Part shown: one piece after another, positions 25,733 to 34,993 of the stretch | Layout: every line of letters starts with the position of its first letter | Numbering within the stretch: the first letter of the stretch is position 1 | NCBI RefSeq assembly: GCF_900258515.1 | Contig: NZ_LT984884.1 | Location: 3,661,230 to 3,723,379, forward strand | Length of the DNA: 62,150 nucleotides | Origin: Lentibacillus sp. Marseille-P4043 | GTDB lineage: Bacteria; Bacillota; Bacilli; Bacillales; Amphibacillaceae | Direction of reading: 5' to 3' | Translations under genes and position numbers: made by a program | Notes under the pieces: model-generated | Told to the model about the DNA's origin: nothing | Database searches by the model: none | What the model saw: only the letters and a program-made list of their open reading frames with translations

Positions 25733-26899
25733 CTAAATATTTTCAAAAAATAACCGGATAACGTCTGCTCCACCAATAAAGGTCCCCAGTGAGCTGCCTA
25801 AATTGGCCAGGACAACAATCAGAAGAATACGTGTGACGTTATTGTGCCAAAATCCTTTTATACTAAAAACATCCTCCGAAAGTTTCTCGAAGTCGCGCAC
25901 ACTTGGCCGGCGAATATAGGCCTGGACGATGCCCGCAAACCAGCCAGCAGCGATGAGCGGATTTAACGATGAGATTGGTGCCGCAACAAAGGCAGTAAGG
26001 ATGGTTAATGGATGTCCTAAAGCAATTAATACGCCAAGTGCTGAAAACGAACCATTCCATAATATCCAACTGAGTGTCTGTTGATATCCAGCAGATGGAT
26101 TGGAGATAAACGTATAGGCAATTAGTGCAATAATTAGGATAGGGATCGACCAGCCAATTATTTTAGGAACCTTGGATTTTGGCGGAATTTCAGTTAGGCG
26201 TTTCAGGTCATGATCCTTTTTTATCTCTTTTGTTATCCCAGGAACGTGAGCAGCACCAAGCACCGCGACTATCTTTTTACCAGGGGCATCCTTGATTTTT
26301 TGCGCTAAATATTGATCACGTTCATCAATCAAAGGTGTTTTTAATTTAGGAAAGCTCTCCGTAAACTCATTCAGAATCGTATTAATTGTATCCTGATTTT
26401 TCATCTTTTCCAGTTCTTCTTCTGTAATACTTTCTTTGCTGAAAATACTACCGATGATTTGCATGAGCAGGGTAGCTTTCCCTTTAAGCCCAATCCCACC
26501 CCATATTCTGGAAAATGTTGTTTGGATATTTCGATCAGCCAAGACAAGATCTGCACCTGTTTCTTCTGCTGACTTAATCCCCTGAATCATTTCCTGTCCG
26601 GGATTAATATCAAATTGTTTTGCCATGCGATTTTGAAAAGAGGATATGGCAAGGTTCATTAACAGTAAAGTGGCTTTCTTCTCTTTAATGACTTTAAAAA
26701 TATCTGTATCTCGCCATTTATTTTCTTCCACAATTGATTGATACCGTTGCTCATCCAACTCAATACAAATAGCGTCCGGGTTTTCGGAATCGACAACTTC
26801 TTTCACCTGTTCCGCACTGTTTTTGGAAACATGGGCAGTTCCAATAAGTATAAATTCTTTGTCATCTAATTTGAGTCTCGTAATGTTTTCTTCCGACAT
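25733..26899 (-). CDS. TraB/PrgY-family membrane protein
   Basis: Encodes 388 residues. The N-terminal TraB domain (about 1-230) has the GTAHVS motif at 17-22, ICIELDEQRYQSI, and a second conserved histidine motif AVLGAAHVPGI near 215. Four or five membrane helices follow (about 248-385). The family includes enterococcal TraB/PrgY, which reduce pheromone activity, and eukaryotic mitochondrial homologues; it is related to the Tiki/erythromycin-esterase metalloprotease fold. In free-living bacilli the role is unknown. No operon partner. Confidence 0.85.
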   Translation of the reverse strand: MSEENITRLKLDDKEFILIGTAHVSKNSAEQVKEVVDSENPDAICIELDEQRYQSIVEENKWRDTDIFKVIKEKKATLLLMNLAISSFQNRMAKQFDINPGQEMIQGIKSAEETGADLVLADRNIQTTFSRIWGGIGLKGKATLLMQIIGSIFSKESITEEELEKMKNQDTINTILNEFTESFPKLKTPLIDERDQYLAQKIKDAPGKKIVAVLGAAHVPGITKEIKKDHDLKRLTEIPPKSKVPKIIGWSIPILIIALIAYTFISNPSAGYQQTLSWILWNGSFSALGVLIALGHPLTILTAFVAAPISSLNPLIAAGWFAGIVQAYIRRPSVRDFEKLSEDVFSIKGFWHNNVTRILLIVVLANLGSSLGTFIGGADVIRLFFENI

Positions 26900-27146
26900 A
26901 TATTACCTTCCTTTTATGGCTATCAACGTTAAAATAATTTCTACTATTATATAATGATAAACTAGAACGAACAAAAATAGAATTAATTTCTATTTTTTCT
27001 TTGATATTTTGCGAAAAAAATATTGAACCTTAACCAATGTATTGCATTTACCCACCCATCATTTTTAACCCTCGTAATTAGGTTGCGCATGAATTTGAAT
27101 GCGTCACCAAAGAGAACTTCATTACTGCGCAGTTTCTATCAACTGC

Positions 27147-27185
27147 GAAAAAAACGTCACCATCTATTTTTATAGATAGTGACGC
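27147..27185 (-). terminator. Terminator of the proline symporter gene
   Basis: CGTCACTATCTA pairs with TAGATGGTGACG (one G-T pair) on the minus strand, followed by TTTTTTT. Confidence 0.88.
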
Positions 27186-27196
27186 GTTCAAAACGT

Positions 27197-28675
27197 TTAT
27201 TCTTCTTCGGTCAATTTTTGTTCCATTTGTTCAAATTGTTGTTGTACTTCTTTTTCCGGATTAGTTGTCATTTTACTAACTACGAGGACAGCAATTAAAC
27301 TGATAATGAATCCAGGTATAATTTCATAAAGGAAATCAGATAAACCTGGAATAGATAGCCAAATGATAACTGTCAAACCACCAGCAATCATTCCGGCAAG
27401 TGCACCCCATTTGGTCATGCGTTTCCAATAAAGGCTTAATAGTACAACAGGTCCAAACGCTGCACCAAATCCTGCCCAAGCGTTACCGACAAGACCTAGA
27501 ATTGTATCATTCGGCGTATAAGCGAGAATCAAACTGATAACCGCAACAACTAATACAGCCAACCGACCGATTAAAACTAGCTCTTTGTCAGATGCTTTTT
27601 TCCGGAAAAATGTCCGGTAGAAATCCTCCGTAACCGCACTTGAAGTAACAAGTAGTTGTGAGGATACGGTACTCATAATCGCAGCGAGGACTGCTGCTAA
27701 AATAAATCCAGTTATATACGGATTGAATAATACATTTGCAAATACAATCAGAACTGTTTCAGGGTCGCCGAGTTGTCCAGGATGATCAGCAAAGTATGCC
27801 ACACCTATTAGACCAACTGCCATTGCACCAATGATCGAGATAGCCATCCAACCAATTCCGATACGGCGCGCTGTCTTCAATTCTTTAACCGAACTGATTG
27901 CCATAAACCGTACAATAATATGGGGTTGTCCAAAATAACCAAGACCCCAAGCTAAAAATGATAGAATACCAAGAACAGAAGTGCCCTTGAAGAAATCAAG
28001 TAGCGAAGGATCAATGCGTTGAATATGATCCCATGCTTCCTGTGTTCCACCAACGTCTGTCAGTGCAACAATTGGAACCAAAATTAACGCAAGAAACATA
28101 ATAATACCTTGCACAAAATCTGTCATACTAACTGCTAGGAAGCCGCCGAATAACGTATAGGCCACAATAACAGCAACAGTTAAAAATAGGCCAATTTTAT
28201 AATCCAAACCAAATGCACTTTCAAATAGTTTACCACCTGAGACCATTCCGGCTGATGCATATAAAGCAAAAAAGATCAAAATAACAATACCGGAGACAAG
28301 TCTTAGCATATTAGATTTGTCATGAAATCTATTCTCTAAAAAATCAGGGATCGTAATCGAATCATTCGCAACTTCTGTATACGTTCTTAATCTAGGTGCC
28401 AACACAAGATAATTCACATACGCACCTACTGTCAGCCCAATCGCAAGCCATGCACTGGCAAACCCCGTTGCATACATTGCACCAGGAAGTGCCATAACCA
28501 TCCAACCACTCATGTCAGATGCACCTGCTGATAAAGCTGTTACTGCTGGTCCTAATCCACGTCCGCCTAACATATAATCCGATAAATTAGATGTTTTTCG
28601 GTAGGACCAGTATCCAATTAATAGCATGCCAAGCATATAAATACCTAGCGAAATAAAAACTCCAAACTCCACCAA
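27197..28675 (-). CDS. opuE: Sodium/proline symporter (OpuE/PutP family)
   Basis: Encodes 492 residues, identical in length to B. subtilis OpuE, the osmotically induced proline importer. Thirteen membrane segments of the SSS family are visible. YMLGGRGLGPAVTALSAGASDMSGWM (around 34-59) carries the conserved serine and aspartate of the sodium/proline site; AYTLFGGFLAVSMTDFVQG is also typical. The start is TTG (28675) or GTG (28672) after AAGGAG. Proline uptake with ectD nearby fits osmotic adaptation. OpuE and the catabolic PutP are very similar, so the symbol is a best guess; no putBC genes are near. Confidence 0.85.
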   Translation of the reverse strand: MVEFGVFISLGIYMLGMLLIGYWSYRKTSNLSDYMLGGRGLGPAVTALSAGASDMSGWMVMALPGAMYATGFASAWLAIGLTVGAYVNYLVLAPRLRTYTEVANDSITIPDFLENRFHDKSNMLRLVSGIVILIFFALYASAGMVSGGKLFESAFGLDYKIGLFLTVAVIVAYTLFGGFLAVSMTDFVQGIIMFLALILVPIVALTDVGGTQEAWDHIQRIDPSLLDFFKGTSVLGILSFLAWGLGYFGQPHIIVRFMAISSVKELKTARRIGIGWMAISIIGAMAVGLIGVAYFADHPGQLGDPETVLIVFANVLFNPYITGFILAAVLAAIMSTVSSQLLVTSSAVTEDFYRTFFRKKASDKELVLIGRLAVLVVAVISLILAYTPNDTILGLVGNAWAGFGAAFGPVVLLSLYWKRMTKWGALAGMIAGGLTVIIWLSIPGLSDFLYEIIPGFIISLIAVLVVSKMTTNPEKEVQQQFEQMEQKLTEEE

Positions 28676-29003
28676 ATCGCTCCTTCTAGTTTTTTGTTTG
28701 CTTTTTTGAAGGTTATACAGCTTCTAATCTATCAATCTCAAGCTACATACGAATAAGCAAAAGCAAAAAAACCGTCAACGGTTATACAAGTTAACATTCA
28801 TCAGAGCGACATTCAAGCGAACCCATAAAATAGAAAAAACAGCAAAACAAGCCTATACACTACTATCACAGAAATGTATACGCTTGCAAAAAATATAAAA
28901 GAAGTAAGATTGCGAAAAGTTAATCAGGTGCTATTTGGTGGAATGTTATCTCCTTTGACAACACTAGCATTTATAAACAAAATTGATTTGAAAGTGCCTC
29001 AAA
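28676..29003. other. Upstream region of the proline symporter gene
   Basis: No ORF or RNA recognised. It should contain the symporter promoter on the minus strand; no clear sigma-B site could be picked by eye. Confidence 0.4.
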
Positions 29004-29041
29004 AAATGAAACTGATTTAACAATCAAACCAGTTTCATTAA
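29003..29041 (-). terminator. Terminator after the 36-residue ORF
   Basis: On the minus strand AATGAAACTG pairs with CAGTTTCATT, followed by TTTTTTG. It begins right after the stop codon at 29044. Confidence 0.75.
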
Positions 29042-29043
29042 TG

Positions 29044-29154
29044 TTATTTCGATTGATCGTAATTTTTCTTACTTCTCCGTCTACCAATAAATTTTCGAAC
29101 AATAGGATAGACGATTGGTCCATATTTAATTAGTCTTCTGATTAAGCGTCCGAT
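29044..29154 (-). CDS. Possible 36-residue basic protein with a non-standard start
   Basis: The frame reads IGRLIRRLIKYGPIVYPIVR followed by KFIGRRRSKKNYDQSK, an amphipathic basic peptide. A very strong GGAGGAG lies seven bases before an ATC codon, but there is no ATG, GTG or TTG at the right distance in this frame. A terminator follows directly. Either translation starts at ATC, or a start-codon mutation has silenced a formerly functional gene. Function unknown. Confidence 0.4.
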   Translation of the reverse strand: MGRLIRRLIKYGPIVYPIVRKFIGRRRSKKNYDQSK

Positions 29155-29253
29155 TGCTAATCTCCTCCATTTCGGGTGAAAACTTCATTGTAGTTATCGT
29201 CCCTCAAAATGGAAAAAATAAACGTATATTGGTAAGGGGTAGTGAGACGCAAA

Positions 29254-30909
29254 TTAATCCAATTCTTTCACTATAGCCCTACCTGTTTCTCGCCCAGTAA
29301 ATAGGCAACCACCAACAAACGTCCCCTCTAACGAACGGTATCCGTGAACACCGCCACCGCCGAATCCAGAAACCTCTCCAGCCGCATAGAGCCCGGGTAT
29401 CGCTACACCTGCATTATTCAATACTCTACCAGATAAATCTGTTTGTAATCCTCCTAATGTTTTACGGCTTAAAATATTTAGGCGAACAGCAATAAGCGGA
29501 CCGTTTTTCCGATCTAAAATTTTGTGCGGAGCTGCAACGCGGATTAATTTATCACCAAGGTAGTTCCGCGCACCACGCATTGCTGTTACTTGTAGATCTT
29601 TTGTAAAGGCATTATCAATCTCCCTATCACGCGCCTGGATTTGCCGCTCGACATGCTCAGCCTTCAATCGTTTCTTTCCAATTAATTTATTCATCCCGAT
29701 AACAAGGTTGTCGATATTGTCGGCTACAACAAAATCTTCACCCTTATCCATAAACGCCTGTACAGGGGATGATGCACCTGGCAATGCTCTACCAAGTACT
29801 TGTTTAATACTTTTCCCAGTTAAATCAGGATTTTGCTCAGATCCGGAAAGAGCAAATTCACGCTCAATTATTTTTTGTGTCAAAATGAACCATGAATAAT
29901 CGTACCCGGTCTTTTGAATAGCTTCGAGTGTTCCTAATGTATCAAAACCCGGAAAATTAGGTGCAGGAAAACGATTCCCTTCTGCATCAAGCCAAATGGA
30001 TGATGGTCCAGGAAGTATACGAATGCCGTGGTTAGGCCAAACAGGATTCCAATTTTTTATGCCCTCTGTATAGTGCCACATGCGATCACGGTTAACAATT
30101 CGTCCACCAGCAGCTTCTGTTATCGATAGCATGCGCCCGTCAACATGTGCAGGTACGCCAGAAATCATCTGTTTTGGTGGTTCCCCAAGTCGCTTTGGCC
30201 AATTTTGTCGGACTAAGTCTAGGTCTGCCCCAATGCCACCACTGGTAACAACAACCGCTTGTGCTTGATGTTCGAAATCATCTACCACTTTTCTGGAGCT
30301 TTTTTCTCCACGAGCAACTGTACTTGGTTCGAGAACAGAGCCACTCACACCAACAATGACACCATTATGCTTAAGCAAATGATCGACACGATGCCTTGGT
30401 TTATATGTAACAAGCCCGTTATCTATGTGTTTTCGGACACGCCGTTCAAATGGGGCTACAATTCCGGGACCTGTTCCCCAAACAATGTGAAACCGGGGCA
30501 CAGAATTTCCGTGTCCTTCAGCAAGATAACCACCTCGTTCAGCCCAGCCAACTACTGGAAAAATACGCACTCCCATTTCATGTAACCAGGCGCGTTTTTC
30601 TCCGGCAGCAAAATCCACATACGCTTCCGCCCATTTTCGTCCCCAATAATCTTCGTCAGCTTCTCGATCGAAACCGGCTGTTCCAAGCCAATCCTGCCAT
30701 GCCAAATCTTTTGAATCCTTTATCCCCATCCGGCGCTGTTCAGGTGAATCAACAAGAAATAATCCACCAAATGACCACCATGCCTGTCCGCCTAGTGAAC
30801 TTTCGGGCTCTTGATCCAGTAGCAATACTTTTTTACCGCCATCCGCTATTTCCGCGGTTGCGACTAATCCAGCAAGTCCAGCTCCTACTACAATGACATC
30901 ATATTCCAC
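29254..30909 (-). CDS. FAD-binding dehydrogenase (fumarate-reductase/KstD-like flavoprotein)
   Basis: Encodes 551 residues. The dinucleotide-binding VVGAGLAGLVATAEIADGGKK is at the N-terminus and LYAAGEVSGFGGGGVHGYRSLEGT near the C-terminus completes the FAD site. The overall pattern is of the succinate dehydrogenase/fumarate reductase/3-ketosteroid dehydrogenase superfamily. The start is taken as GTG at 30909, six bases after AAGGAGAGG; the upstream ATG at 30936 overlaps that site. It lies 33 bases after an FMN-dependent 2-hydroxyacid oxidase gene on the same strand, so the two probably form an operon. Substrate unknown. Confidence 0.82.
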   Translation of the reverse strand: MEYDVIVVGAGLAGLVATAEIADGGKKVLLLDQEPESSLGGQAWWSFGGLFLVDSPEQRRMGIKDSKDLAWQDWLGTAGFDREADEDYWGRKWAEAYVDFAAGEKRAWLHEMGVRIFPVVGWAERGGYLAEGHGNSVPRFHIVWGTGPGIVAPFERRVRKHIDNGLVTYKPRHRVDHLLKHNGVIVGVSGSVLEPSTVARGEKSSRKVVDDFEHQAQAVVVTSGGIGADLDLVRQNWPKRLGEPPKQMISGVPAHVDGRMLSITEAAGGRIVNRDRMWHYTEGIKNWNPVWPNHGIRILPGPSSIWLDAEGNRFPAPNFPGFDTLGTLEAIQKTGYDYSWFILTQKIIEREFALSGSEQNPDLTGKSIKQVLGRALPGASSPVQAFMDKGEDFVVADNIDNLVIGMNKLIGKKRLKAEHVERQIQARDREIDNAFTKDLQVTAMRGARNYLGDKLIRVAAPHKILDRKNGPLIAVRLNILSRKTLGGLQTDLSGRVLNNAGVAIPGLYAAGEVSGFGGGGVHGYRSLEGTFVGGCLFTGRETGRAIVKELD

Positions 30910-30942
30910 AGCAAACCTCTCCTTATATAGTACCAAGTTATG

Positions 30943-32109
30943 TTATTTCGTATCTGTAAGCATTGATTTGCTAAGGTTGCGTACAGACCGTTCTCCAGCT
31001 AATGCCATCGTTATGTCTAGATCAGCGACCATATTTTGCAAAACTTCTTTAACACCCTTTTCGCCCGCAGTTGCCAATCCATACATACACGGACGTCCAA
31101 CAAGTACGGCTTTAGCCCCAAGTGCCAGTGCTTTGATGATATCTGATCCACGACGAATACCGCTGTCCATTAGTACGGGAATTTGATCTTGAACAACTTC
31201 TTTTACAAGTGGAAGTGCCTCCAAAGCGCCAAGAGCCCCATCCACTTGACGACCACCATGATTGGACACGATAATGCCATCAACACCATGATTAATCGCT
31301 AGTTTGGCATCATCAGGATGCAGAATTCCTTTTACCAAAATCGGCAGTTTCGTATGTTTTCGTAAAAAGGCTATGTCGTCCCATGTTAAACTCGCATTTC
31401 CAAATACTTGTGTCCAGTGCATAATAGCAGCAGTTGGATCTTCTTTTGGTGATTTCTCAAGTTTGGCACAAAAGGCTGGATCGGTCAGATAATTTCCAAC
31501 GCCTTCTCCGATTAAAAAAGGTAAATATACGTTTTTCAAATCATATTCACGCCATGCCATCATTGGCGTATCCAATGTCACTACAATTGCCGAATATCCC
31601 GAAGCTTCTGCTCGCTTTAGGAAACTTGCTGTAACATCCGGATCCTTACTCCAATACAACTGAAACCAGCGTGGCGCATCTCCCATCACTTCAGCAATTT
31701 TCTCCATTGGTGCTGTAGATGCAGAACTTGCAATGAACGGAACGCCCATTTTGGCACATGCTCGTGCTGAACCTAAATCCCCTTCCTCATGAATGATCGA
31801 CTGGACTCCGATTGGTGCATGTAAAACAGGGAAATTATATGTTTTACCGAATAATTCTACAGTCAAATCACGATCTTCTACATTCCGCAACATTCTCGGA
31901 ACAATCTTCCAGCGATCAAACGCCTGGAGATTCGCCTTCATTGTTCTCTCTCCACCAGCACCACCAGCTACATAATAAAACGGGCCATCATCCAATGCTT
32001 CACGGGCGCTCTTCTCCCATTCCTCATAAACTACTGGAAGTCTATTCGGATTAGGATTTTGCATTGTTTGATACACACTAAATTGCACATCATTACCAAA
32101 ATTAGACAT
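30943..32109 (-). CDS. FMN-dependent alpha-hydroxyacid oxidase (lactate 2-monooxygenase-like)
   Basis: Encodes 388 residues of the glycolate oxidase/lactate oxidase TIM-barrel family. Visible landmarks are YYVAGGAGGERTMKAN near 45-60, VLHAPIGVQSI, WFQLYWSKD, VVTLDTPMMAWRE, and the catalytic/FMN motif IIVSNHGGRQVDGA near 278-291, with histidine acting as the base. Length and the N-terminal PNPNRLPVVYEEWE are closer to lactate 2-monooxygenase than to lactate oxidase. ATG start with a GAGGGGAA site. First gene of a two-gene unit with the FAD dehydrogenase. Confidence 0.85.
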   Translation of the reverse strand: MSNFGNDVQFSVYQTMQNPNPNRLPVVYEEWEKSAREALDDGPFYYVAGGAGGERTMKANLQAFDRWKIVPRMLRNVEDRDLTVELFGKTYNFPVLHAPIGVQSIIHEEGDLGSARACAKMGVPFIASSASTAPMEKIAEVMGDAPRWFQLYWSKDPDVTASFLKRAEASGYSAIVVTLDTPMMAWREYDLKNVYLPFLIGEGVGNYLTDPAFCAKLEKSPKEDPTAAIMHWTQVFGNASLTWDDIAFLRKHTKLPILVKGILHPDDAKLAINHGVDGIIVSNHGGRQVDGALGALEALPLVKEVVQDQIPVLMDSGIRRGSDIIKALALGAKAVLVGRPCMYGLATAGEKGVKEVLQNMVADLDITMALAGERSVRNLSKSMLTDTK

Positions 32110-32165
32110 AATGGTTTGTTCCCCTCTCCAACTGTTTTATGTTTATTTGTAATTAAATTATCTAT

Positions 32166-32495
32166 TTACGACACATGCGTACCGTTTTCAACATGCTCAT
32201 CCGGTCGCAAAAGTACAACATCGCCTTCACCTGGTACGCCACCAATAACCAGCACTTCTGATTTAAAACCCGCAATTCGCATTGGTGGAAAATTAACTAC
32301 TCCAACCACCTGGCGACCAATCAATTGACTAGGTTCATACCTTTCTGTAATTTGGGCAGATGATTGTTTCATCCCAAGTTCACCAAAGTCGATTTCTAAT
32401 TTTATCGCAGGTTTCCGTGCCTCCGGAAATGGTTCTGCTTTGATCACGGTACCGATTCGAATATCCAACTCCATAAAATCCTTAATTGTTGCCAT
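32166..32495 (-). CDS. csaA: CsaA tRNA-binding-domain chaperone
   Basis: Encodes 109 residues, matching B. subtilis CsaA (110). It is a dimeric EMAP/tRNA-binding-domain protein that binds SecA and preproteins. [24 protein letters not shown] at the N-terminus, [10 protein letters not shown], and [23 protein letters not shown] are diagnostic. ATG start with CGGAGG 12 bases upstream. It ends 56 bases before the hydroxyacid oxidase start and may share a transcript. Confidence 0.93.
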   Translation of the reverse strand: MATIKDFMELDIRIGTVIKAEPFPEARKPAIKLEIDFGELGMKQSSAQITERYEPSQLIGRQVVGVVNFPPMRIAGFKSEVLVIGGVPGEGDVVLLRPDEHVENGTHVS

Positions 32496-32662
32496 AATTT
32501 GATCAAACCTCCGACTTTTTACTTATAATAATACATAAGTGATTTAGAATTATCAAATAATTTAATGTGTTAATAAAGTTGCGGGAAAATTACTAAATGT
32601 AACATCCCCGCTTCACATACGAATAATACCTTTTCTAGTATTTCTCGATCAACTTACTTTTT

Positions 32663-32962
32663 TTACGCCTGAAAAAAGCCTATCATAATCGGCATAGCTA
32701 GCAACAATACAGACAAACAAATTAACGTTAGAGAAGCTTTTTTAGATAACTTTTGTCTTCCCTTCCCCTTATACCAGCCAGAAAATTGTAATCTATGTCG
32801 GTATAAAACAAATAATAATGTATAAATTCCAATGGCACCAATCCACTGGTATTTTTGTGTTTCGGGATTTATTGCATAGACTTTACCTACAATCAACCAC
32901 GCCACTCCACCGAGTAAAGCGAAGATGAAAATGATGCGTAATAACTCTAGTAAAACTCTCAT
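32663..32962 (-). CDS. Hypothetical membrane protein, 99 residues
   Basis: Three membrane segments are visible (about 4-24, 40-57 and 75-97), with a basic loop GWYKGKGRQKLSKK between the last two. The ATG at 32962 has GGAG eight bases upstream; a GTG three codons earlier overlaps that site. No family recognised. Monocistronic. Confidence 0.6.
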   Translation of the reverse strand: MRVLLELLRIIFIFALLGGVAWLIVGKVYAINPETQKYQWIGAIGIYTLLFVLYRHRLQFSGWYKGKGRQKLSKKASLTLICLSVLLLAMPIMIGFFQA

Positions 32963-33012
32963 ACTTAGCACTCCGTTTCTAGCTTAACTGACTTTATTTC
33001 CTAGTAAATCTA

Positions 33013-33441
33013 CTATTTTTTGCTAAAAGTATTTAACTTTATAAAATCAAGCAGAAAATTTTTATCCTCGGGAAAAGAAAGTTCCAATTCGTTTACTTCA
33101 TCAAATGATTTCCATTCAATGGCATGGATTTGGTTGTCCGGATCTTGAATAATCGCTTCACCACCTTCATGTTTAACCTAGAAATAATGTACTTCGACCA
33201 AAGAACCAAACGCAGTGCTTTCTTTGACGAACAATGGTCTAACTACACTTACATCATAACCTGTTTCTTCTTATTTTATTTCTCTGATGCAACACGCTTC
33301 AAATGATTCATTTGATTTTTTACCACCAGATGGGATTGACCAAAGCTTTTTTTTACTGGGACTCCCCTGTTTCACCATAAGTATTTGACCTTTATCATTT
33401 ACACAAACACCAGCAGAACCAAACCACTTTTCCATTCCCAT
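33013..33441 (-). pseudogene. Nudix hydrolase gene with two in-frame stops and a frameshift
   Basis: The ATG at 33441 follows AAGGGGGA and opens MGMEKWFGSAGVCVNDKG, then LWSIPSGGKKSNESFEAC. The Nudix box runs GGKKSNESFEACCIREIK, then a TAA, then EETGYDVSVV: the stop sits inside the catalytic box. After VEVHYF a second stop (TAG) precedes VKHEGGEAIIQDPDNQIHA and EWKSFDEVNELELSFP, and a frame change then gives EDKNFLLDFIKL to a stop at 33013. The gene is complete in outline but cannot make an active enzyme. Confidence 0.8.
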
Positions 33442-33452
33442 TCTATTCCCCC

Positions 33453-33917
33453 TTACTTTACCGCCCGCAAATCCATTTCTAGCCGAATCATGTCCCTGCA
33501 AACAATACCATTTTCAATTATTTTCTCCGGATAGTTTTTTGTGAAAAAGTCCTTTAAAATTCCTACAATCCTAAAGCCGCATTTTTGGTAAAGTGCAAGC
33601 TGGCCAATGCTTGAATTTCCGGTTCCTATTTCTATTTTTGTAAAACCGCGTGTTCTTGCATTGTTTATCGCGTGTTTGACCAGCTTTTTCCCAATACCCC
33701 TACCTTGCTTTCCATACATAACTGCTATATTAGCTATTTCAACTGTCTCAGGATTTGTTTCGGTCGTTACATAAACTCCCATCATTACCTTTTCCATAAT
33801 AGCTACATAACAATGCCCACTCGTTAGATATTCCTCTATCATTTTCCGTGATGGATCAGCCAAAAGTAATAAGTCCATTGGTGGTGTTTCATTTGATCTT
33901 AGTTTACGAATTTCCAT
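33453..33917 (-). CDS. GNAT-family N-acetyltransferase
   Basis: Encodes 154 residues. The acetyl-CoA pyrophosphate-binding motif is GKQGRGIGKKLVKHAI (Q-x-x-G-x-G/A), preceded by VEIANIAVMY and followed by GNSSIGQLALYQKCGFRI, all typical of GNAT enzymes. ATG start with TGGAGGTG upstream. The broken Nudix gene starts 12 bases after its stop, so the two formed an operon. Acceptor substrate unknown. Confidence 0.85.
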   Translation of the reverse strand: MEIRKLRSNETPPMDLLLLADPSRKMIEEYLTSGHCYVAIMEKVMMGVYVTTETNPETVEIANIAVMYGKQGRGIGKKLVKHAINNARTRGFTKIEIGTGNSSIGQLALYQKCGFRIVGILKDFFTKNYPEKIIENGIVCRDMIRLEMDLRAVK

Positions 33918-34012
33918 GATGCACCTCCATTTAATAACATTCTATTTAACAAGTTAATTATCCTCTAATATGGTAGAATCTGAAATAAATCTGTGCGGGG
34001 GGGATTATCGTA

Positions 34013-34897
34013 ATGACCGAAAAAGAAATGATTAACTTCATAAAATGTGCGCTGCCGGAATTAAAAATAAATCATATACAGCTCAATCAAACCGGATGGG
34101 ACAACGACATTATCATTATTAATCAGAATATTGTTTTTCGTTTTCCGAGGAACAACAACATTGCTAGGAGTGTTCAAGGCGAGGCAAAGCTATTGAACGA
34201 ATTAAATAAGGGTAACCCAGTTGTTGCAGTTCCCAATTATAAAATTCTATATGATGATAGCAACCAATTGAAATGTGTATATTATAAGTATATACGTGGT
34301 ACTTCCTTGAAAGACTACGGACCGAGTAACCTGCAAAACAGGGCTAAAAACGCTAAAATATTGGGAGAATTTTTAAGTGAGTTACATCTTGTTAAAACAC
34401 AGGGGGATAATTTCCTGTCAGTTCATAGCTATGATTACTGGAAAGATCTTTATACATCTGTAAAAAAGGACGTCTTCCCCTTTTTAAACAAAATACAGCG
34501 GCAAGACATCCGTGAAACTTTTTCGGAATTTCTGAATATATATTCGAAACAATCATTTCAAAAATCTATTATACATGGGGATCTTAGTTCATCAAACATT
34601 ATCTATGACAACCAAAAAGGAATAATTAACGGAATTATTGACTTTACCGATGCACAAATTGGTGATCCAGCCTTTGATTTTGCGGGATTCTATTGGGATA
34701 TTGGTCCAACTTTCACGAGAAATGTTTTGTCCTATTATAATGGCTCAGAATCTGTAGAATCGTTATATGATAGGGTTAAAAATTTTTATGGATTACAGCC
34801 TGGGTTTCATGAATTATTGCATGCAGTTCATAATGGAAAAGGTGTTAATTGGGATGTGGCATTGTCAAAGTTCTTTCAATTAAATAATGCAAGATAA
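34013..34897 (+). CDS. Aminoglycoside phosphotransferase (APH)-family kinase, APH(2'')-like
   Basis: Encodes 294 residues with a protein-kinase-like fold. The catalytic loop IHGDLSSSNIIYD (HGDxxxxN) and the magnesium-binding IDFTDAQIGDPAFDFAGFYW are complete. The N-terminus (TGWDNDIIIINQNIVFRFPR) resembles APH(2'')-type and related chromosomal kinases. It could phosphorylate an aminoglycoside or an unrelated small molecule; chromosomal relatives are often not resistance enzymes. ATG start after GCGGGGGGGA. Upstream context gives no clue. Confidence 0.78.
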   Translation: MTEKEMINFIKCALPELKINHIQLNQTGWDNDIIIINQNIVFRFPRNNNIARSVQGEAKLLNELNKGNPVVAVPNYKILYDDSNQLKCVYYKYIRGTSLKDYGPSNLQNRAKNAKILGEFLSELHLVKTQGDNFLSVHSYDYWKDLYTSVKKDVFPFLNKIQRQDIRETFSEFLNIYSKQSFQKSIIHGDLSSSNIIYDNQKGIINGIIDFTDAQIGDPAFDFAGFYWDIGPTFTRNVLSYYNGSESVESLYDRVKNFYGLQPGFHELLHAVHNGKGVNWDVALSKFFQLNNAR

Positions 34898-34993
34898 TTT
34901 ACACCCTATCCAACCTTTTAAACAACTTTGGACAGAATCATCACCATGTATTATAATCAACAAAACTATTATATTTTCAAAGGGTGCTTCTAA

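Noticed and set aside
30450..30896. 148-codon ORF antisense to the FAD dehydrogenase gene
   Set aside because: Shadow frame in a GC-richer gene; no start signal.
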